This document shows, in pieces, positions 16,929 through 25,583 of a stretch of DNA of 64,000 bases. Position 1 is the stretch's first letter, and every line of letters begins with the position of its first letter. A program made the translations under genes and the position numbers. Source of the DNA: Haloplanus salinarum (GTDB lineage: Archaea; Halobacteriota; Halobacteria; Halobacteriales; Haloferacaceae); NCBI RefSeq assembly GCF_024498175.1, contig NZ_CP101823.1, forward strand, positions 3,292,987-3,356,986. The letters are read 5' to 3'. Under the pieces are notes generated by a model. The model did no database searches, was not told the origin of the DNA, and worked only from the letters and a program-made list of their open reading frames with translations.

Positions 16929-17093
16929 CGCCGTCGAGCAAGGGAATCTCCGATTGGCGTCGTTCGACGAAGCGTAGCGCCGTCGAGCAAGGGAATCTCC
17001 GATTGGCGTCGTTCGACGAAGCGTAGCGCCGTCGAGCAAGGGAATCTCCGATTGGCGTCGTTCGACGAAGCGTAGCGCCGTCGAGCAAGGGAA
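16913..17093 (+). repeat. 49-bp tandem repeat, about 3.7 copies
   Basis: Copies run 16913-16961, 16962-17010, 17011-17059 and a partial 17060-17093, and they look identical. The unit starts GTTCGACGAAGCGTAG and ends CTCCGATTGGCGTC. The first copy includes the last codons and stop of the dehydratase, so the array is a repeated duplication of the gene's 3' end. Each unit contains the inverted pair CGACG/CGTCG around the stop. Unit length is not a multiple of three, so any read-through meets a TAG in the first frame. Confidence 0.95.
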
Positions 17094-17165
17094 CGGCGTT
17101 CCGATCCGCGTTGTCGACCGCCACCGGTGGGAAGCTTTTCCAGGCTCCCGCGCCCACGGACGAGT

Positions 17166-17987
17166 ATGCCCTCGCTCGACGATCGGACGATCGCCCGACT
17201 GCGGGCGGTCGTCGTCGCCCTGTTGGTGTCGGGGATCGGCCTCGGTGTCGGCATCGGTCTCGTCCTCGCCCTCTCCCTGCTAACGGTCGGCCTCGGCGTG
17301 GAGCCCTCTCCTTTCGTCCTCCTCGTGATCTCGCTGATCTCGATCCAGGGGATCGCCTTCGGCGGCGTCGCCGTGGGCTATCTCCTCGTCCGTGGGTGGA
17401 CCCCCGACGACCTCGGGGTTCGACTCCCCTCGGTTCGCGACCTCCTGTTCGTCGTCGGGGGGTACGTGACGGCACTCGTGGCCGCCATCTCCGGGGCCCT
17501 CCTCGTCAGCGTGACCGGCGCCCCTGCCGGTGAGAACCAGGTCACCGAGTTCGCCAGCGCCGATCCGAGCGTCCTCCTGTGGCTCGTCCCCGCCTCCTTC
17601 CTGCTCATCGGTCCCGGCGAGGAACTGCTCTTCCGGGGCATCGTCCAGGGCCGTCTCCGCGAGACGTTCGACCCGATTCCGGGTGTCGCCATCGCCAGCG
17701 CCCTCTTCGCCGCGATCCACTTCCTCGCCCTGACCGGCGGGACCGGCGGCCGTCTGGTGACGGTGACCATCCTGTTTTTCCCCGCGCTGGTCTTCGGGAC
17801 CGTCTACGAACTCACCGACAACATCGTCGTGCCGGCGCTGGTCCACGGTGCCTACAACGCGACGCTGTTCTCGCTCGCGTACCTGGCCATCCGGCTCTCG
17901 GAGTCCGGGGGGCTCCAGGAGCCGGGGTCGGGAACGGGGACGGCGGCGGCCGTCCTCGTCGACGGCCTGACCGCGTTGCCGGTGTAG
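17166..17987 (+). CDS. CPBP-family intramembrane metalloprotease
   Basis: 273 residues, about eight membrane helices. Family motifs: [16 protein letters not shown] (EE at 152-153, R157), FAAIHFLAL and [12 protein letters not shown], carrying the Glu and His residues of the CAAX-protease/bacteriocin-processing (ABI, Rce1-type) fold. Archaeal members are of unknown substrate; roles in lipoprotein or membrane protein trimming are suggested for relatives. The ATG at 17166 was chosen over 17127 because the extra residues are Arg/Pro-rich. It begins 72 nt after the repeat array. Confidence 0.88.
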   Translation: MPSLDDRTIARLRAVVVALLVSGIGLGVGIGLVLALSLLTVGLGVEPSPFVLLVISLISIQGIAFGGVAVGYLLVRGWTPDDLGVRLPSVRDLLFVVGGYVTALVAAISGALLVSVTGAPAGENQVTEFASADPSVLLWLVPASFLLIGPGEELLFRGIVQGRLRETFDPIPGVAIASALFAAIHFLALTGGTGGRLVTVTILFFPALVFGTVYELTDNIVVPALVHGAYNATLFSLAYLAIRLSESGGLQEPGSGTGTAAAVLVDGLTALPV

Positions 17988-18002
17988 GCTGCCGGAACGG
18001 AA

Positions 18003-18010
18003 CCCTTACC
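18003..18010 (+). promoter_or_regulatory. TATA-like box of tgtA
   Basis: CCCTTACC lies 24-31 nt upstream of ATG 18034, just after the end of the CPBP gene. Confidence 0.5.
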
Positions 18011-18033
18011 GCGCCGGCCCGAACAGTGGCGGT

Positions 18034-19524
18034 ATGCGCGACTGCTTCGAGACCCGCGACGGCGACGCGCTCGGTCGGATCGGGGAGTTGACGGTCCCCC
18101 GCGCCGGCCGGACCGTCGAGACGCCGGCCCTGTTGCCCGTCATCAACCCCAACATCCGGACGGTGTCGCCGGCCCGCCTCGAAGCCGAGTTCGGTGCCGA
18201 CGCCCTCATCACCAACGCCTACATCATCCGCGGGACCGACGACCTCCGCGAGCGAGCCCTCGATCGGGGGCTCCACGACATGCTCGAGTTCTCGGGCGCC
18301 ATCGTCACCGACTCCGGCTCCTTCCAGCTGGCCGAGTACGGCGACATCGACGTGACGACCCGCGAGATACTGGAGTTTCAGCGGGAGATCGGTTCGGACG
18401 TCGCCACCCCGGTCGACGTGCCGACACCGCCCGACGCCGCCCGTGAGACCGCCGAGGCGGACCTGGAGACGACCGAGCGGGCACTCGCCGACGCCCAGGC
18501 CGTCGACACCGGCGAGATGCTGGTCAACGCCCCAGTCCAGGGATCGACCTACCTCGACCTCCGCGAGGCCGCCGCCCGCCACGCCGACGGCACCGACCTC
18601 GACGTGTTTCCCGTCGGCGCCGTCGTTCCCCTCATGAACGACTACCGGTACGCGGACGTGGTCGACGTGCTCGCGGCCGCCAAGCGCGGCCTCGGTGCCG
18701 ACCGCCCCGTCCATCTCTTCGGCGCCGGCCACCCCATGATGTTCGCGCTCGCGGCCGCGATGGGCGCCGACCTCTTCGACTCCGCTGCCTACGCCATCTA
18801 CGCCCGCGACGACCGCTATCTCACCGTCCGCGGCACGCGCCACCTCGACGACCTCACGTATCTCCCCTGCGAGTGTCCGATCTGTACCGCCCACACCCCG
18901 GACGACATCCGGGCCGCGGACGACGACGAGCGCGAACGGCTCCTCGCCGAACACAACCTCCACGTCTCCTTCGGCGAACTGCGCCGCATCAAGACGGCCA
19001 TCCGCGAGGGGAACCTCCTCGAACTCGTCGAGACGCGCGCCCGCGCCCACCCCGCGATGCTCGACGGCTACCGCGCGCTGCTCGATCACGCCGCCCAACT
19101 GGAGCGCCACGACCCCGCCTCCAAGGGCTCTTTCTTCTACTGCTCGGCCGAGAGCGCCCGCCGCCCCGAGGTCGTCCGCCACCACGACCGCCTCGACCGA
19201 CTCGACGCGCCCGACCGGCTACTGGTAACCGAGGGGAACGCGCCCTCTGGCGACCGATTCGACGCCGCCTGGCGACTCCTGCCGCCGTTCGGACCCGTCC
19301 CCCGGGCGCTCTCCGAGACCTACCCCTTCACGGCCGAACTCCCCGACCGGACCGACCGGACCGCCCAGGAGGCCGCGGCGCGCGGGGTCGCCCGCCTCGT
19401 CGACGCCAACCCCGAGACGGACGTGACGGTCGCCCACGACGACTGGGCGGACACGGCGCTCGACCGCCTCCCGGCGTCGGTCCGGGTCGAACTCCTCGGC
19501 GCGCGCCCGGATCGAAACGCCTGA
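18034..19524 (+). CDS. tgtA: tRNA-guanine(15) transglycosylase (archaeosine pathway)
   Basis: 496 residues. The catalytic TIM barrel holds D93 in VTDSGSFQ (general base) and D249 in LFDSAAY (nucleophile), with PVGAVVPLM and HLFGAGHP. Zinc site: C279-E-C281-x2-C284 in [10 protein letters not shown], plus a downstream His. The C-terminal ~150 residues are the archaeal C1 domain. TgtA swaps guanine 15 in the tRNA D-loop for preQ0. arcS and the RaSEA gene, whose products finish archaeosine, are also in this window. No C-terminal PUA domain is visible here; the PUA is on ArcS. Confidence 0.96.
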   Translation: MRDCFETRDGDALGRIGELTVPRAGRTVETPALLPVINPNIRTVSPARLEAEFGADALITNAYIIRGTDDLRERALDRGLHDMLEFSGAIVTDSGSFQLAEYGDIDVTTREILEFQREIGSDVATPVDVPTPPDAARETAEADLETTERALADAQAVDTGEMLVNAPVQGSTYLDLREAAARHADGTDLDVFPVGAVVPLMNDYRYADVVDVLAAAKRGLGADRPVHLFGAGHPMMFALAAAMGADLFDSAAYAIYARDDRYLTVRGTRHLDDLTYLPCECPICTAHTPDDIRAADDDERERLLAEHNLHVSFGELRRIKTAIREGNLLELVETRARAHPAMLDGYRALLDHAAQLERHDPASKGSFFYCSAESARRPEVVRHHDRLDRLDAPDRLLVTEGNAPSGDRFDAAWRLLPPFGPVPRALSETYPFTAELPDRTDRTAQEAAARGVARLVDANPETDVTVAHDDWADTALDRLPASVRVELLGARPDRNA

Positions 19525-19594
19525 CCCCCGTTCGCGCCGCCCACACACGCACCGACGATTGATATGATAGCGGAACGTCAGTTACGCCCGACCG

Positions 19595-19981
19595 ATGATC
19601 GATCAGCCGCGTTCCGACGGGGCGACCGACCGCGAGTCAGGCACACCCTCCGCCGACGGGGCGGCCGACGAACACCGACTCCCGTCGGGGGTCGCCGGGA
19701 GCCTCCGATCGCTCGCCGACCGGATCGACGGGTTCGCCGATGCGCTCCCGATCGGTCCCGCACGCCACCACGCCCGGCGGGCCGCCACGGCCGCCCGCAC
19801 CGCCGCCGACGACGACGCCGACTTGGTCGCCCGGCGCGTCGCGCTCGGCGAACTCGTCACGGCACTCCGCCACGCCGCCGACGAGGCCGAAGCCAGCCGC
19901 TCCCAGTACCGGCTCCTCGAACTCCTGTACGAGGAGGCACTGCCCGTGACCCGCGAGGCGAGCGACGTCATCTACGGCTGA
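19595..19981 (+). CDS. Conserved haloarchaeal helical protein, unknown
   Basis: 128 residues. The first ~30 are polar and disordered (RSDGATDRESGTPSADGAAD), the rest predicted helical: SLRSLADRIDGFADALPIG, then RHHARRAATAARTAADDDAD and a C-terminal helical pair ending TREASDVIYG. No known domain, no membrane helix, no cysteine. It lies between tgtA and arcS on the same strand, 70 nt after tgtA, which makes a link to tRNA modification worth testing but not shown. Confidence 0.7.
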   Translation: MIDQPRSDGATDRESGTPSADGAADEHRLPSGVAGSLRSLADRIDGFADALPIGPARHHARRAATAARTAADDDADLVARRVALGELVTALRHAADEAEASRSQYRLLELLYEEALPVTREASDVIYG

Positions 19982-20076
19982 TCCGTACGGTCACGGATCG
20001 AGCCGACGAAAGCCGCTCCGCAGGGGTCGCCCGGCGGCGGGTGACGCGCATCCGTCGGGCCCGCCGCGACCCCCCC

Positions 20077-20550
20077 CTACTCCGACGGGTCACCCGACGC
20101 CGCGTCGCGCATCCGGTCGGTGAAGTCCCACGAGTAGACGCGCTCGGGGTCGATCCGGATCGCCACCTCGTCGCGGTCCGGGTCGAGCAGCTGCCGGGCC
20201 AGCGCCGAGTCGGTGCCTCCGAGGTAGCGTTCGAGCAACCCCCGCAGCGTCGACTTGTCGTCGTCGGGGACGACGGTCGTCGAGCCACGGCCCCGGACCC
20301 CCCGATACGGCGGCTCGTTGGTCGACACCTCGAAGGCGACGCCGTCGTCGTGTCCGAGATACGCGACGACGTCCGCGTCCGCCGACGTGGCACAGACGAA
20401 CCGGCCGGCGTCGGGGTCGAAGTCGTACCACAGCGAGAGCATCCAGAGGTCACCACCGGGCGTCCGGCAGGCCACCCGGATGGGCACCCGCGCGTCGGCC
20501 AGGAACGCCGCGACCGCCGCCCGGTCCCACTCGCCGGTGTACTCGGTCAT
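20077..20550 (-). CDS. Pyridoxamine-phosphate-oxidase-like (FMN-binding split barrel) protein
   Basis: 157 residues. The β-barrel pattern RVPIRVACRTPGGDLWMLSL, WYDFDPDAGRFVCATSADAD, YLGHDDGVAFEVSTNEPPYR and RGRGSTTVVPD is that of the PNPOx-like/FMN-binding split-barrel family, with the second strand (ivvGxG-type) and the helical insert LERYLGG. Many haloarchaeal members bind flavin or F420 or have no known activity. Start at ATG 20550; the open frame upstream is spurious. It is opposite to the tgtA-arcS genes. Confidence 0.82.
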   Translation of the reverse strand: MTEYTGEWDRAAVAAFLADARVPIRVACRTPGGDLWMLSLWYDFDPDAGRFVCATSADADVVAYLGHDDGVAFEVSTNEPPYRGVRGRGSTTVVPDDDKSTLRGLLERYLGGTDSALARQLLDPDRDEVAIRIDPERVYSWDFTDRMRDAASGDPSE

Positions 20551-20644
20551 GGCCCGCGTTGGAACGCGGGCGGCTAAAGGCCGTGGGTGGCCCGCCCGTT
20601 CCGGGCGGGAAACGACTTTGTCGCCCGGCGTTCGATACCCGGTC

Positions 20645-20872
20645 GTGTTCCCCGCACTCCAGTTCGGCGTTCCGGGTGGTCCGGAACTCCTGATCGTCCT
20701 GTTCATGCTGGTGTTCTCGTTCGCCGTCCCGCTCGTCGTCTCCGTGCTGATCTACCGGGACGCGAAGGGTCGGAACAGCCGCCACGCGCTCGCCTGGGCC
20801 CTCGGTGCCTTCTTCGGCAGCCTCGTGGTCTGGGTGCTCTACTACGTCGTCCGCGACGAGGTCGGTCCGTAG
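20645..20872 (+). CDS. Small two-helix membrane protein
   Basis: 75 residues from GTG 20645. Two helices: LLIVLFMLVFSFAVPLVVSV and ALAWALGAFFGSLVVWVLYY, with the basic loop YRDAKGRNSRH between them, a layout like the N-terminal phospholipase-D-nuclease/cardiolipin-synthase-type membrane pair and common in haloarchaea as a free protein. Function unknown. It lies 93 nt upstream of arcS in the same direction and could share its transcript. Confidence 0.75.
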   Translation: MFPALQFGVPGGPELLIVLFMLVFSFAVPLVVSVLIYRDAKGRNSRHALAWALGAFFGSLVVWVLYYVVRDEVGP

Positions 20873-20965
20873 GCCCGCCGCGGACGCCCGCTGGCCGCGA
20901 GGACCCGCGCACCGAGCGGCGCCCGGGAACGAAACGTAGTTCCGCGCCCCCCTCCACCATCGCCC

Positions 20966-22726
20966 ATGACCGAGTACTTCGAGGTCCACGCGCGGGACGG
21001 GGCCGCCCGTCTTGGCGAACTCCGCCTGCGCGACCCCGTGGCCACGCCCGCCCTCGCCGACGACGTCGTCGTCGACGGCGGGAGCCTCTGGGGGGCCGAC
21101 CGTGACCATCCCGAGGGGAGCGAGGCCGAACTCACGGTCCTCCCACACCGGGCGTTCCCGGCCGGCACCGACCCGACCGTCCAGGACTCCTTCGCCGTCG
21201 ACTACCCGGACGTGGACTACCCGAGCGTCGGCGTCGTCACCGCCGAGACGGCCGCCGACTACGGCTGTGACGCCTACGTGCTCTCGAACGCTCCGGGCGT
21301 CGTGGGCCACGGCGCCTCCTTCCGCGACGAACTGATCGCCGTTCGGGAGTCGATCCCCGCCGACACCGCGCTCTACCTCGCCGGCGTCGCCACGCCCCGC
21401 AACGTCGCGACGCTCGTCGCCGCGGGCGTCGACCTCGTCGACACCAAACTCGCCCGGGTGAAGGGTCGACAGGGTCGCTACCTCACCCCCGAGGGCGAGT
21501 ACCACCTCGACGAACTCGACGAACTCCCCGGCGCCCACCCGAACGATCCGCCGCTCGCGGCGTTCACCCGCGAGGACTGTGTCGCCCACAACGTCGCCGC
21601 CCTCGAGGCCGAACTCCGCACGGTCCGCACCCGGATCCGACGGGGGCGGCTCCGCGACTACCTCGAGGGGCAGGCCCGCCACGAGAACTGGCTAACCGCC
21701 TCGTTCCGCGAGTTCGATCAGCAGTACCGCTACCTGGAGCGGCGGACGCCGGTGATCCGCGATACGGAACTCAGCGCGGCGAGCGAAGATACACTCAACC
21801 GTGTGGAGATCCAGCGGTTCGCCGACCGGGTGACGACCCGCTATCGCAACCGGTTTGCGAACCCGCTCGTGCTCGTGCCGTGTTCGGCGCGCAAGCCCTA
21901 CAGCGACTCCCAGAGCCACGCCCAGTTCCACCGCGCCATCGGCTACCGCGGCCACGTCGCCTCGATGACCTCGCCCATCGGCGTCGTCCCCCAGGAACTG
22001 GAGTGTACGTATCCCGCCCAGCACTACGACGCGGTGGTCACCGGCGACTGGACCGACGGCGAGAAGGCCTTCGTCGCCGCGGTACTGGAGCGCTACCTGG
22101 AGCGCAACGACTACCCGCGGGTGATCGCCCACGTGCCCGGCGAGGGCTACCGCGACATCTGCGAGCGGGTGGCCGACCGGGTGGACGTCCCCTTCGAGTT
22201 CACCGTCGCGGACCACCCCACCACCTCCGAGTCGTTGTCGAACCTCGACGCGGCGCTCGCCGGCGAGCTCAAATACTCGAAGCGTGAGCGCCAGCACAAC
22301 ACGATCCGGGCCATCGCGGACTACCAGTTCGGCGCCGACGCGGGCGACGACCTCTTCCCGGACCTGCAAACGACGAGCCGGCACCCAAAACTCCAGGTAC
22401 GCGACGGCGACGGCGTCCAGCTCGCGGCGCAGGTGCCCCAGTACGGCGTCCTCGCCTTCACCCTCGCGGGTGCCCGCCACTGGGTCGAGAGCGACGCGCC
22501 GACCAAACGGGTCGACATCGACGGCTTCGTCCCCCACGGGAGCGTCCTCGCGCCCGGCGTGACCGACGCCGACGCCGACGTCCGCGTCGGCGACGAGGTG
22601 GTCGTCGAGGGGCCGGCCGCCTTCGGTATCGGCCGCGCGACGATGCACGGCGACGAGATGCGGGAGAGCACCCGCGGCGTCGCCGTCGAGATGCGCCACG
22701 TCGAGGCGACCGAGGACAACGCTTAA
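20966..22726 (+). CDS. arcS: Archaeosine synthase α subunit
   Basis: 586 residues. The N-terminal half is a TGT-like barrel that has lost the transglycosylase catalytic set; residues ~300-320 hold the ArcS signature PCSARKPYSDSQSH with C306; and the C-terminal ~80 residues are a PUA domain (KRVDIDGFVPHGSVLAPGV). ArcS adds lysine to preQ0-15 in tRNA, and RaSEA then releases the formamidino product archaeosine. Length and layout match euryarchaeal ArcS. The AOR-like gene follows after 25 nt, so the two are likely cotranscribed. Confidence 0.95.
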   Translation: MTEYFEVHARDGAARLGELRLRDPVATPALADDVVVDGGSLWGADRDHPEGSEAELTVLPHRAFPAGTDPTVQDSFAVDYPDVDYPSVGVVTAETAADYGCDAYVLSNAPGVVGHGASFRDELIAVRESIPADTALYLAGVATPRNVATLVAAGVDLVDTKLARVKGRQGRYLTPEGEYHLDELDELPGAHPNDPPLAAFTREDCVAHNVAALEAELRTVRTRIRRGRLRDYLEGQARHENWLTASFREFDQQYRYLERRTPVIRDTELSAASEDTLNRVEIQRFADRVTTRYRNRFANPLVLVPCSARKPYSDSQSHAQFHRAIGYRGHVASMTSPIGVVPQELECTYPAQHYDAVVTGDWTDGEKAFVAAVLERYLERNDYPRVIAHVPGEGYRDICERVADRVDVPFEFTVADHPTTSESLSNLDAALAGELKYSKRERQHNTIRAIADYQFGADAGDDLFPDLQTTSRHPKLQVRDGDGVQLAAQVPQYGVLAFTLAGARHWVESDAPTKRVDIDGFVPHGSVLAPGVTDADADVRVGDEVVVEGPAAFGIGRATMHGDEMRESTRGVAVEMRHVEATEDNA

Positions 22727-22751
22727 CACCGTCTCCCGACTACGTGTGGCG

Positions 22752-24614
22752 ATGTCACCGCCCGTTCGACGCGACGTGTTGCGGGTCGACCTCTCCGCCG
22801 GGACCGTCTCCCGCGAACGGGTCCCCGACGGCTGGCGACGCGACTTCCTGGGCGGCAAGGGCCTCGGCGCCCGCTACCTCTACGACGAACTCGACGCCGG
22901 CACCGATCCGCTGGGGCCGGACAATCGGCTCTGTCTCCTCCTCGGCCCGCTCTCGGGCTACCTCCCCGGCGAGTCGCGCTACGCGGCGGTCACCAAGTCG
23001 CCCCTGACCGGCGCCTTCCTCGACTCCTACAGCGGCGGGTCCTTCGCCGACGCCCTCGCCGGCGCCCTCCCCGAGGCCTTCGGCCTGGTGATCGAGGGCG
23101 TCGCCGACGATCCGACGGTCCTCACCGTCCGTGACGGCGAGGCGAAACTGGCCGGCGCGGGCGACCTGTGGGGGGCCGACACCGTCGAGACGGACGCCGC
23201 CCTCGACGGCGCCGTGGCCTGTATCGGCCCGGCGGGCGAACGCCGGGTCGCCTACGCGACGGTCGCGTGTGACGCCGGCGACCACCACGCCGGCCGCGGC
23301 GGCGCCGGCGCCGTCATGGGCGCGAAACGGCTCAAGGCGGTCGCGGTCCACGGCGACCCGCCCGACCCGCCGCCGGCGCTCGCCAACCTCCGCGAGCGCT
23401 ACGGCGCCGCCTACCGCGACGACGACACCGGCCGCTGGCAGGCCGCCGGCGAGACGGTCGAGAGCGTCGACTTCGCCAACGAGGTGGGCGTCCTCTCGAC
23501 CCGGGGCTGGCAGGGCGGCCGCTTCGAGGACGCCGGCGATATCGGCATCGAGGCGGTCCGCGAGGCGGCCACCGGCCGCGAGAACGCGGACGACGCGGTG
23601 CCCGGCGGCTTCCGCGTCGACGTCGAGGACGGCCAATCCGTCCCCCGCGGCGGGGCGCTCATGTCCCTCGGCGCCGGCCTCGGGGTCGACGACTTCGACG
23701 CCGTGGCCCGCCTCGGCGCCGCCTGTGACCGTCTCGGGATGGACGCCATCAGCGCGGGCAACGCCGTCGCCTGGGCCACCCGCGCCGCCGACGACGGGGC
23801 CATCGACCCCGACGTCGACCCGGACCTCGCGTTCGGGGACGCCGACGCGGCCGAGCGACTGTTGTCGGCCATCGCCACCCGATCGACCGACTTGGGCGAC
23901 ACCCTCGCCGACGGCGTCCACGACGCCCGCGAGCGGTACGGGGCCGGCGCCGTGCCGACGGTGAAGTCGATGGCACTCCCGGCCTACGACCCACGGGGTG
24001 CCGCGGGGATGGCACTCGCCTACGCCACCAGCGACCGCGGCGGCTGTCACCGCCGTGCCCGCCCGGTCGAACGCGAGGCCTTCGCCCGCGACGCGTGGAC
24101 GACCGCAGACCGCGTCAGGACCGTCGTCGGCGCCCAGAACGTCCGCTCGACGCTCTGGAGCCTCGTCGTCGACGACTTCGCGGGCGAGACCATGTGGGAG
24201 GACCTCGGCGCCGAGTGGCTGACGGCCGTCGGCCTCGAGTACGACCGCGACTCGCTGGCGCGGGTCGGCGAACGCGTCTGGACGCTCGTCCGCCTGTTCA
24301 ACGTCCGCGAGGGCTTCGACCGCGAGGACGACACCCTACCCGCCCTGTTCGAGGACCCGCTTCCCGACGGGCCCGCGGCGGGCCGCACCGTCGACCGCGG
24401 GGCGTTCGAGGACATGCTCGACGCCTACTACGCGGCCCGCGGGTGGTCGGTCGACGGCCGCCCGACCGACGCGCTCGTCGACCGACTGGACCTCGCCGCC
24501 GTCGTCGACGCCGAGACGCCGCTCGGAAACGCCGCCGACGGGGCGGTCGTCGACGCCGGATCCGGGGACGGGGTCGGCGGACGCGACCGCCACCCCCGCA
24601 GTCGGGAGCCGTGA
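22752..24614 (+). CDS. Aldehyde ferredoxin oxidoreductase-like protein lacking the Fe-S cysteines
   Basis: 620 residues aligning end to end with AOR enzymes: FLGGKGLGARYLYDEL, LGPDNRL, TKSPLTGAFLDSYSGG, AGRGGAGAVMGAKRLKAVAV, and AYDPRGAAGMALAYATSDRG with GCHRRA, the last two being pterin and cofactor loops. Where active AORs have CxxCxxxC (about residues 280-300 here) there is DAVPGGFRVDVEDGQSVPRG with no cysteine, and where the fourth ligand sits (about 461-472) there is AQNVRSTLWSLV. So the [4Fe-4S] cluster cannot be bound as usual. A paralogue at 46470 keeps all four cysteines. The stop overlaps the next gene's start (GTGA). A GTG at 22746 is an alternative start. Confidence 0.87.
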   Translation: MSPPVRRDVLRVDLSAGTVSRERVPDGWRRDFLGGKGLGARYLYDELDAGTDPLGPDNRLCLLLGPLSGYLPGESRYAAVTKSPLTGAFLDSYSGGSFADALAGALPEAFGLVIEGVADDPTVLTVRDGEAKLAGAGDLWGADTVETDAALDGAVACIGPAGERRVAYATVACDAGDHHAGRGGAGAVMGAKRLKAVAVHGDPPDPPPALANLRERYGAAYRDDDTGRWQAAGETVESVDFANEVGVLSTRGWQGGRFEDAGDIGIEAVREAATGRENADDAVPGGFRVDVEDGQSVPRGGALMSLGAGLGVDDFDAVARLGAACDRLGMDAISAGNAVAWATRAADDGAIDPDVDPDLAFGDADAAERLLSAIATRSTDLGDTLADGVHDARERYGAGAVPTVKSMALPAYDPRGAAGMALAYATSDRGGCHRRARPVEREAFARDAWTTADRVRTVVGAQNVRSTLWSLVVDDFAGETMWEDLGAEWLTAVGLEYDRDSLARVGERVWTLVRLFNVREGFDREDDTLPALFEDPLPDGPAAGRTVDRGAFEDMLDAYYAARGWSVDGRPTDALVDRLDLAAVVDAETPLGNAADGAVVDAGSGDGVGGRDRHPRSREP

Positions 24615-24775
24615 CCGGGTCGAACCCAGCCCGGCCACACGACTGTCATCGCTGTGGCGAGACCATCGAACCGGGGGACATCTACGGTGCGCTCGACCTC
24701 CTCGACGCCGACGGCGAACTGCGGGTGTTGCTCTGTCGCTCCTGTTCGGCGGCGCTGCGCGACTTCCTCGAATGA
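24611..24775 (+). CDS. 54-residue zinc-finger protein coupled to the AOR-like gene
   Basis: From GTG 24611, overlapping the AOR-like stop as GTGA. HDCHRCGETIEPGDIYGALD and LLCRSCSAALRDFLE supply two CxxC pairs (C12/C15 and C42/C45) plus a nearby His, a treble-clef zinc site. The tight coupling suggests equal expression with the AOR-like protein; a structural or partner role is inference. The overlapping ATG at 24772 opens a frame that is Arg/Pro-rich and not a gene. Confidence 0.82.
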   Translation: MTGSNPARPHDCHRCGETIEPGDIYGALDLLDADGELRVLLCRSCSAALRDFLE

Positions 24776-24823
24776 GCGCCGACCCGGCCGGAGACGGCGA
24801 CCCTGTCGAGCCGCTGTCGGGAG

Positions 24824-24832
24824 CCTTTTACC
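24824..24832 (+). promoter_or_regulatory. TATA-like box of the coiled-coil gene at 24854
   Basis: CCTTTTACC, 22-30 nt before ATG 24854, marks a separate transcript from the AOR-like operon. Confidence 0.55.
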
Positions 24833-24853
24833 CCTCGCGGGCCACCCGACCGT

Positions 24854-25240
24854 ATGGACGAATTCGACCTCGGCGTTCCCCGACAGATCCTCGACTCGCT
24901 TCCCGACGACGACGACGCGGCCCGAGAGGACATGCAGCGGGCCGTCGTCGGCCTCGAAGGCCGACTCAACGAGGCCGTCGAATCCGCCGACGACGAACGC
25001 GAGGCCGCACAGAACGTCGTCGGTGCCCTCGAACGCCTGGAGGAACAGCTCGAACAGTACGACGAGTTCGTCCCCGAACTCCGCGCGTGGGGGCAGTCGC
25101 CCATCTACGCCATCGCGTGGCGCAACCTGCAGGCGGACCTCATCATGCAGATTCAGGAGGTCGGCTGGGTCGCCGAGCGCATCGACCGTGAGCGCAACTA
25201 CCGAACCGTCGAGGACGGCATCCGCCTGAGCGATCGGTAG
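24854..25240 (+). CDS. Conserved haloarchaeal coiled-coil protein, unknown
   Basis: 128 highly acidic residues. Residues ~22-70 are a predicted coiled coil (REDMQRAVVGLEGRLNEAVE, NVVGALERLEEQLEQYDEF), followed by WGQSPIYAIAWRNLQADLIM, QEVGWVAERIDRE and a short tail. No enzyme motif or membrane segment. It stands between the AOR-like operon and the ubiquitin-like gene with promoter-like sequences on both sides. Function not known. Confidence 0.75.
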   Translation: MDEFDLGVPRQILDSLPDDDDAAREDMQRAVVGLEGRLNEAVESADDEREAAQNVVGALERLEEQLEQYDEFVPELRAWGQSPIYAIAWRNLQADLIMQIQEVGWVAERIDRERNYRTVEDGIRLSDR

Positions 25241-25268
25241 GGCGCCGGCGGCACACCGTGTCACGTCA

Positions 25269-25277
25269 CTTTTTACG
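25269..25277 (+). promoter_or_regulatory. TATA-like box of the ubiquitin-like gene
   Basis: CTTTTTACG, 22-30 nt before ATG 25299. Confidence 0.6.
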
Positions 25278-25298
25278 ACCGAGCCCCCAACGGATGAC

Positions 25299-25583
25299 AT
25301 GGATCTGGAACTGCGGTTTTTCGCCACGTTCCGCGAGGCAGTCGGTCAGAAGACTCTGGAACACGAGTTCGAGGACGGCGCCACCGTCGGCGAGGTTCTC
25401 CTGACTCTCGAATCGGCGTACGACGGCCTGGAAGGCAAGCTGATCGACGATCAGGGTGACCTCCAGCCGAACTTGAACATCCTGAAAAACGGTCGGGAGG
25501 TGCTACATATGGAGGGCACCGAGACGGTGATGGAGGACGGCGACACGCTGTCGGTGTTCCCGCCGGTGGCGGGCGGGGCATGA
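25299..25583 (+). CDS. Ubiquitin-like SAMP/MoaD-family protein, closest to SAMP3
   Basis: 94 residues of β-grasp fold: MDLELRFFATFREAVGQKTL, ATVGEVLLTLESAYDGLEGK, LNILKNGREVLHMEG and GDTLSVFPPVAGG. From memory, Haloferax SAMP3 has nearly the same FFATFRE, LKNGREV and FPPVAGG segments. SAMPs are conjugated to lysines, or donate sulfur, through a C-terminal Gly-Gly activated by the E1 enzyme UbaA. Here the frame adds one Ala after the Gly-Gly (GGC GGG GCA TGA) because the stop overlaps the next start (ATGA). That would block adenylation unless the residue is removed. Two further genes follow in tight coupling. Confidence 0.9.
   Translation: MDLELRFFATFREAVGQKTLEHEFEDGATVGEVLLTLESAYDGLEGKLIDDQGDLQPNLNILKNGREVLHMEGTETVMEDGDTLSVFPPVAGGA

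Noticed and set aside
15576-17039. Upstream extension of pepF through the dehydratase and repeat region
   Set aside because: The extra sequence is antisense to the sugar-acid dehydratase and consists partly of tandem repeats; the real start is ATG 15575 with a TATA-like box just upstream.
16913-17093. 49-bp repeats as a CRISPR array
   Set aside because: The copies are contiguous without spacers, and the first copy is part of a gene end; no cas genes are present.
24772-25191. ATG overlapping the zinc protein stop (possible coupled gene)
   Set aside because: The reading frame is rich in Arg and Pro, runs through the coiled-coil gene, and has no sensible composition.
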